The notes below the pieces were generated by a model. That model ran no database searches. It saw only the letters and a list, made by a program, of their open reading frames with translations, and was not told the DNA's origin. Made by a program: the position numbers and the translations under genes. From positions 1 to 33,402 of the forward strand of contig JAQSWD010000053.1 in NCBI GenBank assembly GCA_029266835.1: a stretch of DNA of 33,402 nucleotides, given 5' to 3'. Numbering within the stretch: the first letter of the stretch is position 1; each line of letters starts with the position of its first letter. Shown here in pieces: positions 1 through 7,912 of the stretch. This DNA is from Steroidobacteraceae bacterium. GTDB lineage: Bacteria; Pseudomonadota; Gammaproteobacteria; Steroidobacterales; Steroidobacteraceae.

Positions 1-62
1 GCAACGGTCAGGGCGATGGCCCAGTACATGGCCGGATGCGTGGTCACAGAGCTGCGAATCAT
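1..62 (-). CDS. Possible 5' end of an unknown gene downstream of uvrA (partial)
   Basis: An open frame runs off the left edge on the minus strand. From an ATG at 62 it reads MIRSSVTTHPAMYWAIALTV, a short polar start followed by a hydrophobic stretch, which would fit the first membrane segment or signal anchor of an envelope protein. A GGTGA-like ribosome site lies about 7 bases upstream. The frame stays open further upstream to another ATG at 134, so the start is not certain. Only about 20 codons are visible and no family can be named. In several gammaproteobacteria uvrA is next to a transporter gene, but nothing here proves that identity. Confidence 0.3.
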   Translation of the reverse strand, partial: MIRSSVTTHPAMYWAIALTV

Positions 63-149
63 CAGTTTTTCACCGTCACCGCGTAAGAGACGCGGGAGTT
101 TACGGGGATTTGCCTGCCGCCCCGGGGACGGCATGCATGACCGGGTGCG

Positions 150-165
150 GTAGGGAATGTCCTAC
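150..165. repeat. Imperfect 16-bp palindrome between uvrA and the left-edge gene
   Basis: The sequence gtagggaatgtcctac is a palindrome with two mismatched pairs and GTAG/CTAC ends. It lies about 20 bases beyond the uvrA stop. It could be a weak 3' stem for uvrA mRNA, a degenerate REP-like element (GTAG ends are common in REP families) or an operator for the gene starting near 62. There is no T-run to make it a clear intrinsic terminator. Confidence 0.25.
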
Positions 166-185
166 ACCGGCGCCGTGGCAGACCC

Positions 186-3017
186 CTAACAAGTCAGCAG
201 CGGGGCCAGGTACTTCGCGGTATAGGACTTCTTGTTCCTGGCCACTTCCTCGGGCGTGCCGGCAACCAGGATCTCTCCGCCGCCGGCGCCGCCCTCGGGG
301 CCGAGGTCGATGATCCAGTCCGCGGTCTTGATCACGTCGAGGTTGTGCTCGATCACGACCACCGTGTTGCCCTCGTCACGCAGCCGGTGCAGGACATCGA
401 GTGCCACGTCGTGGAAGTGCAGCCCGGTGGTGGGTTCGTCCAATATATACAGAGTGCGGCCGGTGGCGCGCTTGGCGAGTTCGCGTGCCAGCTTGACGCG
501 TTGGGCCTCGCCTCCCGACAACGTCGTCGCGCTCTGTCCGAGCTTGATGTATGACAGGCCCACGTCCATGAGCGTCTGCAGCCGCGAGCCCACGCCGGGC
601 ACGTTCTGGAACAGGCGCAGCGCCTCTTCCACGTTCATCTCGAGCACCTCATTGATGTTCTTGCCCTTCCAGCGGATCTCGAGCGTCTCGCGGTTGTAGC
701 GCTTGCCCTGGCAGACATCGCAGGGTACGTACACATCGGGCAGGAAGTGCATCTCCACCTTGATGAGGCCGTCACCCTGGCAGGCTTCGCAACGGCCGCC
801 TTTCACGTTGAAGCTGAAGCGGCCCGCGTCGTAACCGCGCGTGCGGGCCTCGGGCACTTCCGCGAACAATTCACGCAGCGGACCAAACAACCCGGTGTAG
901 GTGGCGGGGTTGGAGCGCGGCGTGCGGCCAATGGGGCTCTGGTCGATGTCGATGATGCGGTCGATTTCCTTGAGGCCCTGGACGTCATCGCAAGGCGCCA
1001 TGTCCATCACGGTGCCGTTCAGCGCGTGGTTGGCGTGCGTGAACAGCGTGTCGTTCACCAGCGTGGACTTGCCTGACCCGGAAACGCCGGTCACGCAGGT
1101 GAACAGTCCCAGTGGGAATTCGGCCGAAACGTTCTTGAGGTTGTTGCCGCGCGCACCGATCACGGAGATCAGCCGCTTCGGATCGCGCGGGGTGCGCAGG
1201 GTCGGCAGCGCGATCTTCTTGCGGCCGGAAAGGTATTGGCCGGTCAGCGAGTCCTTGTGTTTCTCGATGTCGCGCGGCGTGCCTTCGGCGACCACTTCAC
1301 CGCCGTGCACGCCGGCTCCCGGGCCGATGTCCAGAACAGTGTCCGCGGCGCGGATGGCTTCTTCGTCGTGTTCCACCACGAGCACCGTGTTGCCCAGGTC
1401 GCGCAGGTGCTTGAGCGTACCCAGCAGGCGCGTGTTGTCGCGCTGGTGCAGCCCGATGGACGGCTCGTCGAGGATGTACATGACGCCGGTGAGCCCCGAG
1501 CCCACCTGGCTGGCCAGGCGAATGCGCTGGGCTTCACCGCCGGACAGCGATTCGGCGCTGCGATCGAGCGTCAGGTAGTCGAGACCCACGTCGACGAGAA
1601 AACGCAGACGGTCGCCGACTTCCTTGACGATCTTGTCGGCGACTTCGGCGCGCCAGCCCGCGACGTCGAGAGACTGGAAGAGTTGCCTGGCGTCGCCCAC
1701 CGTCAGGTGCGCGATGGAAGGCAGGGAATGCGAGCCCACGAAGACATTACGCGCCGTGCGGTTGAGGCGCGAGCCCTGGCAGTCGGGGCAGGGCTGGCTG
1801 CCGAGATATTTCGCGAGTTCCTCGCGTACCGGGAGCGAGTCGGTTTCCTTGTAGCGCCGCTCGAGATTGGGAATGATGCCCTCGAAGCGATGCTTTTTCT
1901 TCGTCGTGCGGCCGTTGCCATGCACGTAGCGGAACTCGACTTCCTCGTTGCCGCTGCCGAACAACATGACCTGTTGCGCCTTCTTCGAAAGTTCCTCCCA
2001 GGGTGTCTCGGGATCGAACTTGAAGTGCCTGGCCATGGCGGTGATGAGCGCGAAGTAGTAGGCGTTCTTGCGGTCCCAGCTCTTGATGGCGCCGCCGGCC
2101 AGCGACAGATGCGGATAGGCGACCACGCGTTTCGGATCGAAAAAGTCCTTGAGCCCGATGCCATCGCAGGTTGGGCAGGCACCCGCGGGGCTGTTGAACG
2201 AGAACATCTTGGGCTCGAGCGTGGGAACGCTGTAGCCGCATTCCGGACAGGCCTGGCGCGCCGAAAACAGCGTCTCGTCTTCAGGCTTGCCGACTTTCTC
2301 CGCTTCGTACGGCGCCAGGCGCGCGGTGCCACCGGAAAGCTTCAGCGCGGTTTCCAGCGACTCCGACAGGCGTTGCTGGGCATCCGGTCGGATGCGCAAC
2401 CGGTCGACCACGGCTTCGATGGTGTGCTTCTTCTTCGGGTCGATCTTCGGCAGCGCGTCCAGCTCATGCACGCGGCCGTCGATGCGCGCGCGCACGAATC
2501 CCTGTCCGCGCAGTTGTTCGAAGACTTCAGCGTTCTCGCCCTTTCGATCCACGATCATGGGTGCCAGCAGCTGCACGGCCGAGCCCTCGGGCATCTTGAG
2601 GATCTGGTCCACCATCTGGCTCACGGTCTGCGCGGACAGGGCGATGCCATGGTCCGGGCAACGCGCGATGCCGGCGCGCGCGAACAACAGGCGTAGATAG
2701 TCGTAGATCTCGGTGACGGTGCCGACGGTGGACCGCGGGTTGTGCGACGTGGCCTTCTGCTCGATGGCGATGGCCGGCGACAGGCCTTCGATGCTGTCGA
2801 CATCGGGTTTGTCCATCATCGACAGGAACTGCCGCGCGTATGCCGACAGGGACTCCACGTAACGCCGCTGGCCTTCGGCGTACAAGGTGTCGAACGCAAG
2901 AGAGGATTTTCCCGAACCCGACAGGCCCGTGATCACGATGAGCTGGTCGCGGGGCAGGTCGACGTCGATGTTCTTGAGGTTGTGGGTGCGCGCGCCGCGG
3001 ATCTTGATGGTTTGCAT
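186..3017 (-). CDS. uvrA: UvrABC excinuclease subunit A
   Basis: UvrA is the damage-recognition ATPase of nucleotide excision repair; it dimerises, loads UvrB and acts on DNA in the cytoplasm. The 943-residue protein matches the usual length of about 940. The first Walker A is GLSGSGKSS at residues 31-39. A CPEC/CPTC zinc module interrupts the first ATPase half, and the first ABC signature [11 protein letters not shown] follows. The second half has GVSGSGKST, the CEAC/CDVC zinc finger and [11 protein letters not shown]. Both Walker B segments (YILDEP) are present. The start [16 protein letters not shown] is the standard UvrA beginning. The gene is monocistronic here; about 140 bases separate its start from the divergent membrane-protein gene. 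No complete LexA box was found upstream. Confidence 0.98.
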   Translation of the reverse strand: MQTIKIRGARTHNLKNIDVDLPRDQLIVITGLSGSGKSSLAFDTLYAEGQRRYVESLSAYARQFLSMMDKPDVDSIEGLSPAIAIEQKATSHNPRSTVGTVTEIYDYLRLLFARAGIARCPDHGIALSAQTVSQMVDQILKMPEGSAVQLLAPMIVDRKGENAEVFEQLRGQGFVRARIDGRVHELDALPKIDPKKKHTIEAVVDRLRIRPDAQQRLSESLETALKLSGGTARLAPYEAEKVGKPEDETLFSARQACPECGYSVPTLEPKMFSFNSPAGACPTCDGIGLKDFFDPKRVVAYPHLSLAGGAIKSWDRKNAYYFALITAMARHFKFDPETPWEELSKKAQQVMLFGSGNEEVEFRYVHGNGRTTKKKHRFEGIIPNLERRYKETDSLPVREELAKYLGSQPCPDCQGSRLNRTARNVFVGSHSLPSIAHLTVGDARQLFQSLDVAGWRAEVADKIVKEVGDRLRFLVDVGLDYLTLDRSAESLSGGEAQRIRLASQVGSGLTGVMYILDEPSIGLHQRDNTRLLGTLKHLRDLGNTVLVVEHDEEAIRAADTVLDIGPGAGVHGGEVVAEGTPRDIEKHKDSLTGQYLSGRKKIALPTLRTPRDPKRLISVIGARGNNLKNVSAEFPLGLFTCVTGVSGSGKSTLVNDTLFTHANHALNGTVMDMAPCDDVQGLKEIDRIIDIDQSPIGRTPRSNPATYTGLFGPLRELFAEVPEARTRGYDAGRFSFNVKGGRCEACQGDGLIKVEMHFLPDVYVPCDVCQGKRYNRETLEIRWKGKNINEVLEMNVEEALRLFQNVPGVGSRLQTLMDVGLSYIKLGQSATTLSGGEAQRVKLARELAKRATGRTLYILDEPTTGLHFHDVALDVLHRLRDEGNTVVVIEHNLDVIKTADWIIDLGPEGGAGGGEILVAGTPEEVARNKKSYTAKYLAPLLTC

Positions 3018-3156
3018 GGGTCGAGCGCCTGAATGGGCGCGAAAAGCGGGAAACCAGGAAGTGTAAGCGGCGGCGGCGGTCCGGGTATAACCAGTGGTGG
3101 CTCGGTTTCGTTACTGTATAGGCCCGGATCCAATTGACCGATCAAGGACTTGCGTG

Positions 3157-3573
3157 ATGCGCCCCGGCCCTGCCGCTTTGCTGCTGTTTCTGATGTTCCT
3201 GGCCAGCGCGTTGTGGCAGTTCGTCCTCGTGGACCTGTGCTTCATCCCCCATATTCTGGGCGCGGCCGAGCCGTGCCGGGCAGCCTCGCCCATACGGGAC
3301 CCGACACTGTCCGCGATCGTGTTGCTCGCGATGATCTCTACCGTCACCTTCGCCGTAGTACGGGGAAGTCGCAGCCGCTCCTGGATGGCGGTGCTCGGAA
3401 ACGCCGCGGTCGCCATCGTGCTGGTGCGCGCGACCTGGCTGATCGGGCGCGATGCGTTGGCCGGCGTTGGCGTCGGCGGGCCGGAGCCGCAGATCGTGCT
3501 CGCCGCGCTCGCGGGCGCCACCGCCGGCTTGCTGATGGCCGAAGGTTTCGTGCGCCACGTGCCGGGCGAGTGA
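3157..3573 (+). CDS. Small four-helix membrane protein of unknown function
   Basis: A 138-residue protein with four predicted membrane segments: around residues 5-24 (LLLFLMFLASALWQFVLV), 49-67 (AIVLLAMISTVTFAVV), 77-97 (VLGNAAVAIVLVRATWLI) and 111-131 (IVLAALAGATAGLLMAEGFV). The ATG at 3157 was chosen because AAGGA lies 8 bases upstream; the frame stays open further 5' without a better start. Two cysteines (DLC, AEPC) lie in the first extramembrane loop and could pair in the periplasm. I recognise no family. The next gene begins 5 bases after its stop, so it probably leads a short operon with the glycosylase and Nudix genes. Function is unknown. Confidence 0.7.
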   Translation: MRPGPAALLLFLMFLASALWQFVLVDLCFIPHILGAAEPCRAASPIRDPTLSAIVLLAMISTVTFAVVRGSRSRSWMAVLGNAAVAIVLVRATWLIGRDALAGVGVGGPEPQIVLAALAGATAGLLMAEGFVRHVPGE

Positions 3574-3578
3574 CTGCC

Positions 3579-4112
3579 ATGCCGGGTAACAAAGTCGTGA
3601 CTGCGCCATCGCGCCACGACGAAAGTTTTCCGCCCATCGTCGGCGAACGCGCCCATACGCTGGTTTTGGGATCGTTACCAGGGCAACGCTCACTGCAGAT
3701 GCAGCAGTACTACGCTCACCCGCAAAATGCCTTCTGGAAAATCATCCTGCAGTTGTTTGGTGTCGCGTCACCGCAGCCCTACACGCGACGGGTGCGAATC
3801 CTGACGGATCACGGCATCGCGCTATGGGATGTTCTCGCCGCGGCCGAGCGGCCTGGAAGTCTCGACAGTTCGATCGTCCTTGCTTCGGCACGGGCAAATG
3901 ATTTCGCAGGGTTCTTCCGCGCTCATCCGCAAATCCGGCGAGTGTTCTTCAATGGTCAGAAAGCCAGGGACACGTATCGCCGGCTCGTGCTGCCACGTCT
4001 GGGTACGGAATTCGAGGAGCTGCGCTACGAATGTTTGCCATCGACCAGTCCCGCGCACGCGGGCATGACGTTTTCGAGGAAACTCGAGGCCTGGAAGAAA
4101 ATCGCATCGTGA
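3579..4112 (+). CDS. Hypoxanthine-DNA (deoxyinosine) glycosylase-like protein, UDG superfamily
   Basis: Proteins of this family excise deaminated bases, typically hypoxanthine (deoxyinosine), from DNA and start base excision repair. The 177-residue protein has the hallmark GSLPG at residues 31-35, replacing the usual water-activating motif of uracil glycosylases, then HPQNAFW (N50) and a C-terminal STSPAHA segment that corresponds to the minor-groove/DNA-binding motif of the superfamily. The length is typical of the HDG/Mug-like branch. The ATG at 3579 starts 5 bases after the membrane-protein stop and just before the conserved region. Its last codons overlap the Nudix gene by four bases (GTGA), implying coupled translation. 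Lying next to uvrA and a Nudix gene, it forms a small genome-maintenance cluster. Substrate choice (hypoxanthine versus uracil) is inferred from the family. Confidence 0.85.
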   Translation: MPGNKVVTAPSRHDESFPPIVGERAHTLVLGSLPGQRSLQMQQYYAHPQNAFWKIILQLFGVASPQPYTRRVRILTDHGIALWDVLAAAERPGSLDSSIVLASARANDFAGFFRAHPQIRRVFFNGQKARDTYRRLVLPRLGTEFEELRYECLPSTSPAHAGMTFSRKLEAWKKIAS

Positions 4113-4546
4113 GGGCCACGAGCATCGCCGACAAGGCATGCCCGGTGGTGTTCCGCGATTCCTCTCTTCGCCAGATAATGGCGTTCGAGGATCCGGTGAA
4201 CGGGCTGCAGCTGGTCAAGGGCACCATCGAGCCGGGTGAAGATGCGCGCGCAGCGGCGCTGCGCGAACTCGAGGAAGAGGCCGGCATTTCCAACATCGCG
4301 ATCGCACGTGATCTCGGCACCTGGCATTCCGGATACAACGACCATGTCTGGTCTCTGCAGCTTTGCACGTTCGCCCCCTATCTACCGGACAGCTGGGTCC
4401 ACCATTGCGTGGACGATGGCGGGCAGGACCTGAAGTTCTTCTGGCACGACGTGAACGCGGAGGCGGGCAGCCAGTGGCACCCGCAATTCCGGCGCGCGCT
4501 CACGGCCATCCGGGAACGCGCGCGGCCGTTGCGCTGGCGGGGCTGA
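4109..4546 (+). CDS. Nudix hydrolase
   Basis: A 145-residue Nudix-fold pyrophosphohydrolase. The Nudix box is complete at residues 38-60: glycine, then E at position 44, then REL-EEE-AGI, matching G-x5-E-x7-REU-x-EE-x-GU, so the metal-binding glutamates are intact. Substrates are nucleoside diphosphates linked to another group; which one cannot be read from the sequence. I place the start at the GTG at 4109, which overlaps the upstream TGA as GTGA with GGAAG 11-12 bases upstream. An ATG at 4031 is also in frame but would overlap the glycosylase gene by about 80 bases. Coupling to a base-excision glycosylase suggests nucleotide-pool cleaning, though mRNA-cap or cofactor hydrolysis is equally possible for the family. 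Confidence 0.85.
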   Translation: MRATSIADKACPVVFRDSSLRQIMAFEDPVNGLQLVKGTIEPGEDARAAALRELEEEAGISNIAIARDLGTWHSGYNDHVWSLQLCTFAPYLPDSWVHHCVDDGGQDLKFFWHDVNAEAGSQWHPQFRRALTAIRERARPLRWRG

Positions 4547-4648
4547 CCCGCGCCATTCCCGGGAACTGTCGATACTCCTGCCGGTCTTCGTCGATGACGG
4601 AGATTGCCGCGCGGGCCGTCTTGCTCATTGCCGACGTCGCCCGGTTCC

Positions 4649-4663
4649 AAGGAGTGGCCCATC
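4649..4663 (+). promoter_or_regulatory. Ribosome binding site placing an ATC start codon
   Basis: A perfect AAGGAG at 4649-4654 is followed after 6 bases by ATC at 4661, in frame with the cupin-8 protein and just before its conserved N-terminal region. No ATG or GTG lies in frame here. The alternatives are TTG codons at 4604 and 4628, both upstream of the AAGGAG and without a good ribosome site of their own. Confidence 0.5.
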
Positions 4664-5662
4664 AACGCAATCAACGAGGTATCGGGAGTCGATCCGGCCG
4701 CGCTCGCCGATACGCTGCTCGACTCGAGCGAGCCATTGGTGGTCCGCGGCCTGGTTTCCCACTGGCCCGCCGTGGCGGCCGGCAGACAGTCTCCGGCAGA
4801 GGCCAGTGCCTATCTACTGCGCCGGTACGCGGGCATGGTCGTGACCGTGGCTTGCGCGCCGCCGCAGGCGCGCGGACGGTTCTTCTACAACGCTGACCTC
4901 AGCGGCTTCAATTTCCAGCGCGACAAGGTCACCCTGGAATCGGTGCTGACCGCGCTGGCGCATGCGTCGCGGGACCCGTCTCCCGGCGCCATCTATATGG
5001 CTTCCACCGCGCTGGACGAATGCCTGCCTGGTTTTCGCGCGGACAACGATCTCGATTTCGGCGCGCGTCAGCCCCAACCACGCATCTGGATCGGAAATCG
5101 GACCCGCATCGCCGCGCACCAGGACCTGCCGACCAACCTCGCTTGCGTGGTGGCGGGGCGCCGCCGGTTCACGCTGTTTCCGCCCAACCAGCTGGCCAAC
5201 TTGTACATCGGTCCGCTGGAGTTCACACCCGCGGGCCAGGCCATCAGCCTGGTGGATTTTCACAACCCGGATTTCGCGCGTTTTCCGCGGTTCGCGCGGG
5301 CACTGGAGCAGGCCCGTACCGCGGAGTTGTCCGCCGGTGATGCCATCCTGATTCCGAGCCTGTGGTGGCATCACATCGAGGGACTCGAGGACCTCAACAT
5401 CCTGGTCAACTACTGGTGGCGGCGTTCGCCCGCGCACCTGGGCGCGCCACATTGGGCACTCATGCTCGCCATGATGGCCGTGCGCGATCTGCCGACCGAG
5501 GAGCGTGCATCGTGGCAGGAGATCTTTCGCCACTATGTTTTCGAAGCGGACCCGTCCACCGCGGCACACATTCCCGAGGGACGGCGCGGCGCACTGTCTG
5601 CTTTCGACGAAAAGTCGTCACGCGCTCTGCGCTCGGCGATGACTACGCTGCTGGGCCGCTGA
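4661..5662 (+). CDS. Cupin-8 / JmjC-like Fe(II)-2-oxoglutarate oxygenase family protein
   Basis: Members are double-stranded beta-helix proteins related to JmjC hydroxylases. The probable metal ligands are visible: H153 and D155 (AHQDLPTN), with the distal histidine in WWHHIE (H237 or H238). The N-terminal segment EPLVVRGLVSHWPAV is the typical start of the fold, and a helical C-terminal dimerisation region follows. Length is 333 residues from the ATC at 4661, or 352 from TTG 4604. Homologues often sit beside TonB receptors of sugar-using bacteria, and the next gene here is a secreted glucanase; the in vivo substrate is unknown. It ends 11 bases before the convergent GH16 gene with no obvious terminator between them. 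Confidence 0.8.
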   Translation: MNAINEVSGVDPAALADTLLDSSEPLVVRGLVSHWPAVAAGRQSPAEASAYLLRRYAGMVVTVACAPPQARGRFFYNADLSGFNFQRDKVTLESVLTALAHASRDPSPGAIYMASTALDECLPGFRADNDLDFGARQPQPRIWIGNRTRIAAHQDLPTNLACVVAGRRRFTLFPPNQLANLYIGPLEFTPAGQAISLVDFHNPDFARFPRFARALEQARTAELSAGDAILIPSLWWHHIEGLEDLNILVNYWWRRSPAHLGAPHWALMLAMMAVRDLPTEERASWQEIFRHYVFEADPSTAAHIPEGRRGALSAFDEKSSRALRSAMTTLLGR

Positions 5663-5673
5663 TCCCTGATGGG

Positions 5674-6621
5674 CTATTGCTGGTAGACCCGCACGTAGTC
5701 GATTTCCATCTGCACGGGCCAGATGGAGTCGTCCACACCCATCTGGCCGCCCCAGTCACCGCCGACGGCGATGTTGAGGATGAGGTACTGCGGGCTGTCG
5801 AATGGCCACTCGGCATTGCCCGAATGGTCGTTCGAATACTGGAAGTAGTTGCGGTCATCCACGCCCACGGTAATGCGGTTGGCGTTCCAGGACATCTGGT
5901 ACTTGTGGAACGCGGTGCACACGGTGGGGATGGTGACGCGGTTGCTGCGATGGTTGCCGCGCACGTGGTTGTAGCCGCCGGTGTGAACCGTGCCGTGCAC
6001 CACGCCTTCATCGAAACCCACGTGCTCCATGATGTCGATCTCGCCATCATCGGGCCACGCGCCTTGCGGCGGCGACGACAGCGTCCAGATCGCGGGCCAA
6101 CTGCCGCGACCGCAGGGCAGCCTGGCCCTGATTTCCATGAAGCCGTAGGTCCACTGCGCCTTGCCACGCGTGATGAGGCGCGCCGACGAGTAACTCTGCC
6201 CGCCCCAGTCGGTCAGGCCCAGGGTAGATAGATCCTCGCGGCGGGCGGTGATGACGAGATTGCCGTTCTCGACGCGCGAGTTTTCCGGACGCGACGCCGC
6301 GTAGTACTGCAACTCGTTGTTGTGCCAGCCCGCGAAGTTGCGCTCGACGTCGTAGTTCCACTTGCTCGCGTCGGGCAGGCCCGCGACGTCGAATTCATCC
6401 GACCACACGAGACGAAACCCGGTGGGGATGCCGCCGGGTTCGTCGATCGCGGGCGCGCCAGGACCCGTCGGCTGCGGGGGCGGAGGGGAGGTGACAGGGG
6501 GACTGCCCGAGTTGCCACCCCCGCATGCCGACGAGAGAATCGCCGCGGTTATCGCGAGCACGCGAAACCAGCGGCCTGAATGGGTCTGAGCAGTGCTGAT
6601 CGAGGACATGTGTTCAGTCAT
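5674..6621 (-). CDS. Secreted GH16 endo-beta-1,3(4)-glucanase (laminarinase-like) lipoprotein
   Basis: A retaining endo-glucanase expected to cut beta-1,3- or mixed-linked glucans outside the cytoplasm. The catalytic signature EIDIMEHVG is intact, with E194 as nucleophile, D196, and E199 as acid/base. The N terminus has a signal sequence (residues about 18-33) ending in ILSSAC followed by GGG, suggesting a lipid-anchored cysteine, although the lipobox is not ideal. A proline/glycine-rich linker (residues about 38-60) leads into the GH16 domain, which starts near FRLVWSDEFD. The C-terminal strand IDYVRVYQQ is the usual GH16 end. ATG codons at 6621 and 6609 are both possible starts. It diverges from a LacI regulator, whose probable operator lies in this gene's promoter. 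Confidence 0.93.
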   Translation of the reverse strand: MTEHMSSISTAQTHSGRWFRVLAITAAILSSACGGGNSGSPPVTSPPPPQPTGPGAPAIDEPGGIPTGFRLVWSDEFDVAGLPDASKWNYDVERNFAGWHNNELQYYAASRPENSRVENGNLVITARREDLSTLGLTDWGGQSYSSARLITRGKAQWTYGFMEIRARLPCGRGSWPAIWTLSSPPQGAWPDDGEIDIMEHVGFDEGVVHGTVHTGGYNHVRGNHRSNRVTIPTVCTAFHKYQMSWNANRITVGVDDRNYFQYSNDHSGNAEWPFDSPQYLILNIAVGGDWGGQMGVDDSIWPVQMEIDYVRVYQQ

Positions 6622-6673
6622 GACTCACGCGCTGTGGATTCTGTTGTCCGGCGCCAGTTCCGGACGCGGGCCA

Positions 6674-6702
6674 GTTAAAAGGTAAGCGCTTACAGATTTC
6701 AA
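6674..6702 (-). promoter_or_regulatory. Predicted sigma-70 promoter of the GH16 gene
   Basis: On the minus strand TTGAAA (6702-6697, 5 of 6 to the -35 consensus) is separated by exactly 17 bases from TTTAAC (6679-6674, 4 of 6 to the -10). Transcription would start near 6667, giving a leader of about 45 bases before ATG 6621. The spacer holds the 12-bp palindromic operator, so repressor binding would exclude RNA polymerase. Confidence 0.6.
6682..6693. promoter_or_regulatory. LacI-family operator, perfect palindrome GTAAGCGCTTAC
   Basis: GTAAGCGCTTAC is a perfect 12-bp inverted repeat with the central CG step typical of LacI/GalR-family operators. It lies between the divergent GH16 and lacI-type genes, inside the predicted GH16 promoter spacer and about 220 bases upstream of the regulator start. 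No second copy was noticed in the other promoter regions of the window. The neighbouring LacI protein is the obvious candidate to bind it. Confidence 0.75.
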
Positions 6703-6910
6703 GCTTATCAAATAAATGCCGGCGCAGCGGGCCTGGCCAGAATCCCGGCACAGCGCGGCCGACCTCATGGGCGACGCAGAGTTGTCAGGCTTCCTCGACG
6801 ACATCAAGATGCAGGTGGATAGGACGGTGGCCCGGCTGCCTTCCCACCAGACATATGTCGAGCAATATGCCGCGCGCCGGAAAAGGCGCCCGAAAGGAAC
6901 ACGGGAGACG

Positions 6911-7912
6911 ATGGCCAATATCTACGAAGTCGCGGAGCTTGCCGGGGTCTCTCTGGCCACGGTTTCGCGAGTCATCAATCCCGGCGCCAAGGTCAGCGAG
7001 AAGACCCGGCAGAAGGTCCTCGCCGCCATGGAAGAGCTGGGCTACAAACCCAATTCCATCGCGCAATCGCTGGCAACCCGCAGCTCCAATGCGGTGGGAG
7101 TGCTGGTGTCGGAATTGTACGGTCCTTTTTTCGGCGCGATGCTCAGTGCCATCGAAAAGACCTTCAAGGCCGCGGGCAAGTTCGTGCTGGTGGCTGCGGG
7201 CCACAGCAACGAGGCGCAGGAGCGCGATGCCATCCGCTTCCTGGTGAGCCGCAACTGCGACGCGCTCATCGTCCACGTGGAGGCGCTGCCCGACAAGTTC
7301 CTGCTGGATCACGATCACGACAAGACGCCGTTGATCGTGATGAACCGCAAGGTGCGGGGCCTGGGCGACCGCTGCTTCAGCCTCAACAACGAGCTCGGCG
7401 GTTACCTCGCAACGCAGTCGCTGCTCAAGCTCAAGCACAGGCGCATCGCTTACATCTCGGGTCCCTTGAGTTTCGTCGACGCCAAGCAGCGTCTCGCGGG
7501 TCACAAGCGCGCATTGGCCGAGGCGGGGGTGAAATTCGACGAGCGCCTGCTGTTCGAAGGCGACTATCATGAAACCGGTGGCCAGGACGCGCTGAACGCG
7601 CTGTTCAAAAAGGACCTCCCGTTCAGCGCCGTGGTCTGCGCCAATGACGACATGGCGGCGGGAGCCATGGCGGCCGCGCATGAACGCGGATTGGACTTGC
7701 CGCGCGAGCTGTCCATCGTCGGATTCGACGATTCGCCGATCTCGCGTTACGTCTACCCCAAGCTGACCACCGTCCAATACCCGATCGCCGACATGGCCGA
7801 CATGGCGGCGCGCTGGGTGCTCAAGCACGTGTACGAGCAGGATCAGCCGGAAGTGCAACAAGCCTTCGAGCCCAGGCTCATCTCACGCGATTCGGTCGCC
7901 CGGCCGGCGTGA
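6911..7912 (+). CDS. LacI/GalR-family transcriptional regulator
   Basis: A 333-residue repressor-type regulator. Residues 2-26 form the helix-turn-helix, with the recognition segment VSLATVSRVIN, followed by the hinge around KPNSIAQSLATRSS, whose helix inserts into the CG centre of operators. The periplasmic-binding-protein-like sugar domain follows (GVLVSELYGPFF to the C terminus, with ANDDMAAGAM and IVGFDDSPIS typical of the family). ATG 6911 is preceded by GGGAG and begins directly at the HTH; the frame is open upstream but that part has no domain. It overlaps the sugar transporter gene by four bases. It probably senses a gluco-oligosaccharide or glucose and controls GH16, itself and the transporter; the effector is inferred. 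Confidence 0.92.
   Translation: MANIYEVAELAGVSLATVSRVINPGAKVSEKTRQKVLAAMEELGYKPNSIAQSLATRSSNAVGVLVSELYGPFFGAMLSAIEKTFKAAGKFVLVAAGHSNEAQERDAIRFLVSRNCDALIVHVEALPDKFLLDHDHDKTPLIVMNRKVRGLGDRCFSLNNELGGYLATQSLLKLKHRRIAYISGPLSFVDAKQRLAGHKRALAEAGVKFDERLLFEGDYHETGGQDALNALFKKDLPFSAVVCANDDMAAGAMAAAHERGLDLPRELSIVGFDDSPISRYVYPKLTTVQYPIADMADMAARWVLKHVYEQDQPEVQQAFEPRLISRDSVARPA

Noticed and set aside
1236-2696. A 486-codon open frame on the plus strand opposite uvrA
   Set aside because: It mirrors the codon periodicity of uvrA, has no recognisable domain and is contained within a certain gene; long antisense frames are routine at this GC content.
3105-3130. A LexA-like half site (actgtata) upstream of uvrA
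   Set aside because: The partner half ACAG at the required spacing is missing, so SOS control cannot be supported from the sequence.
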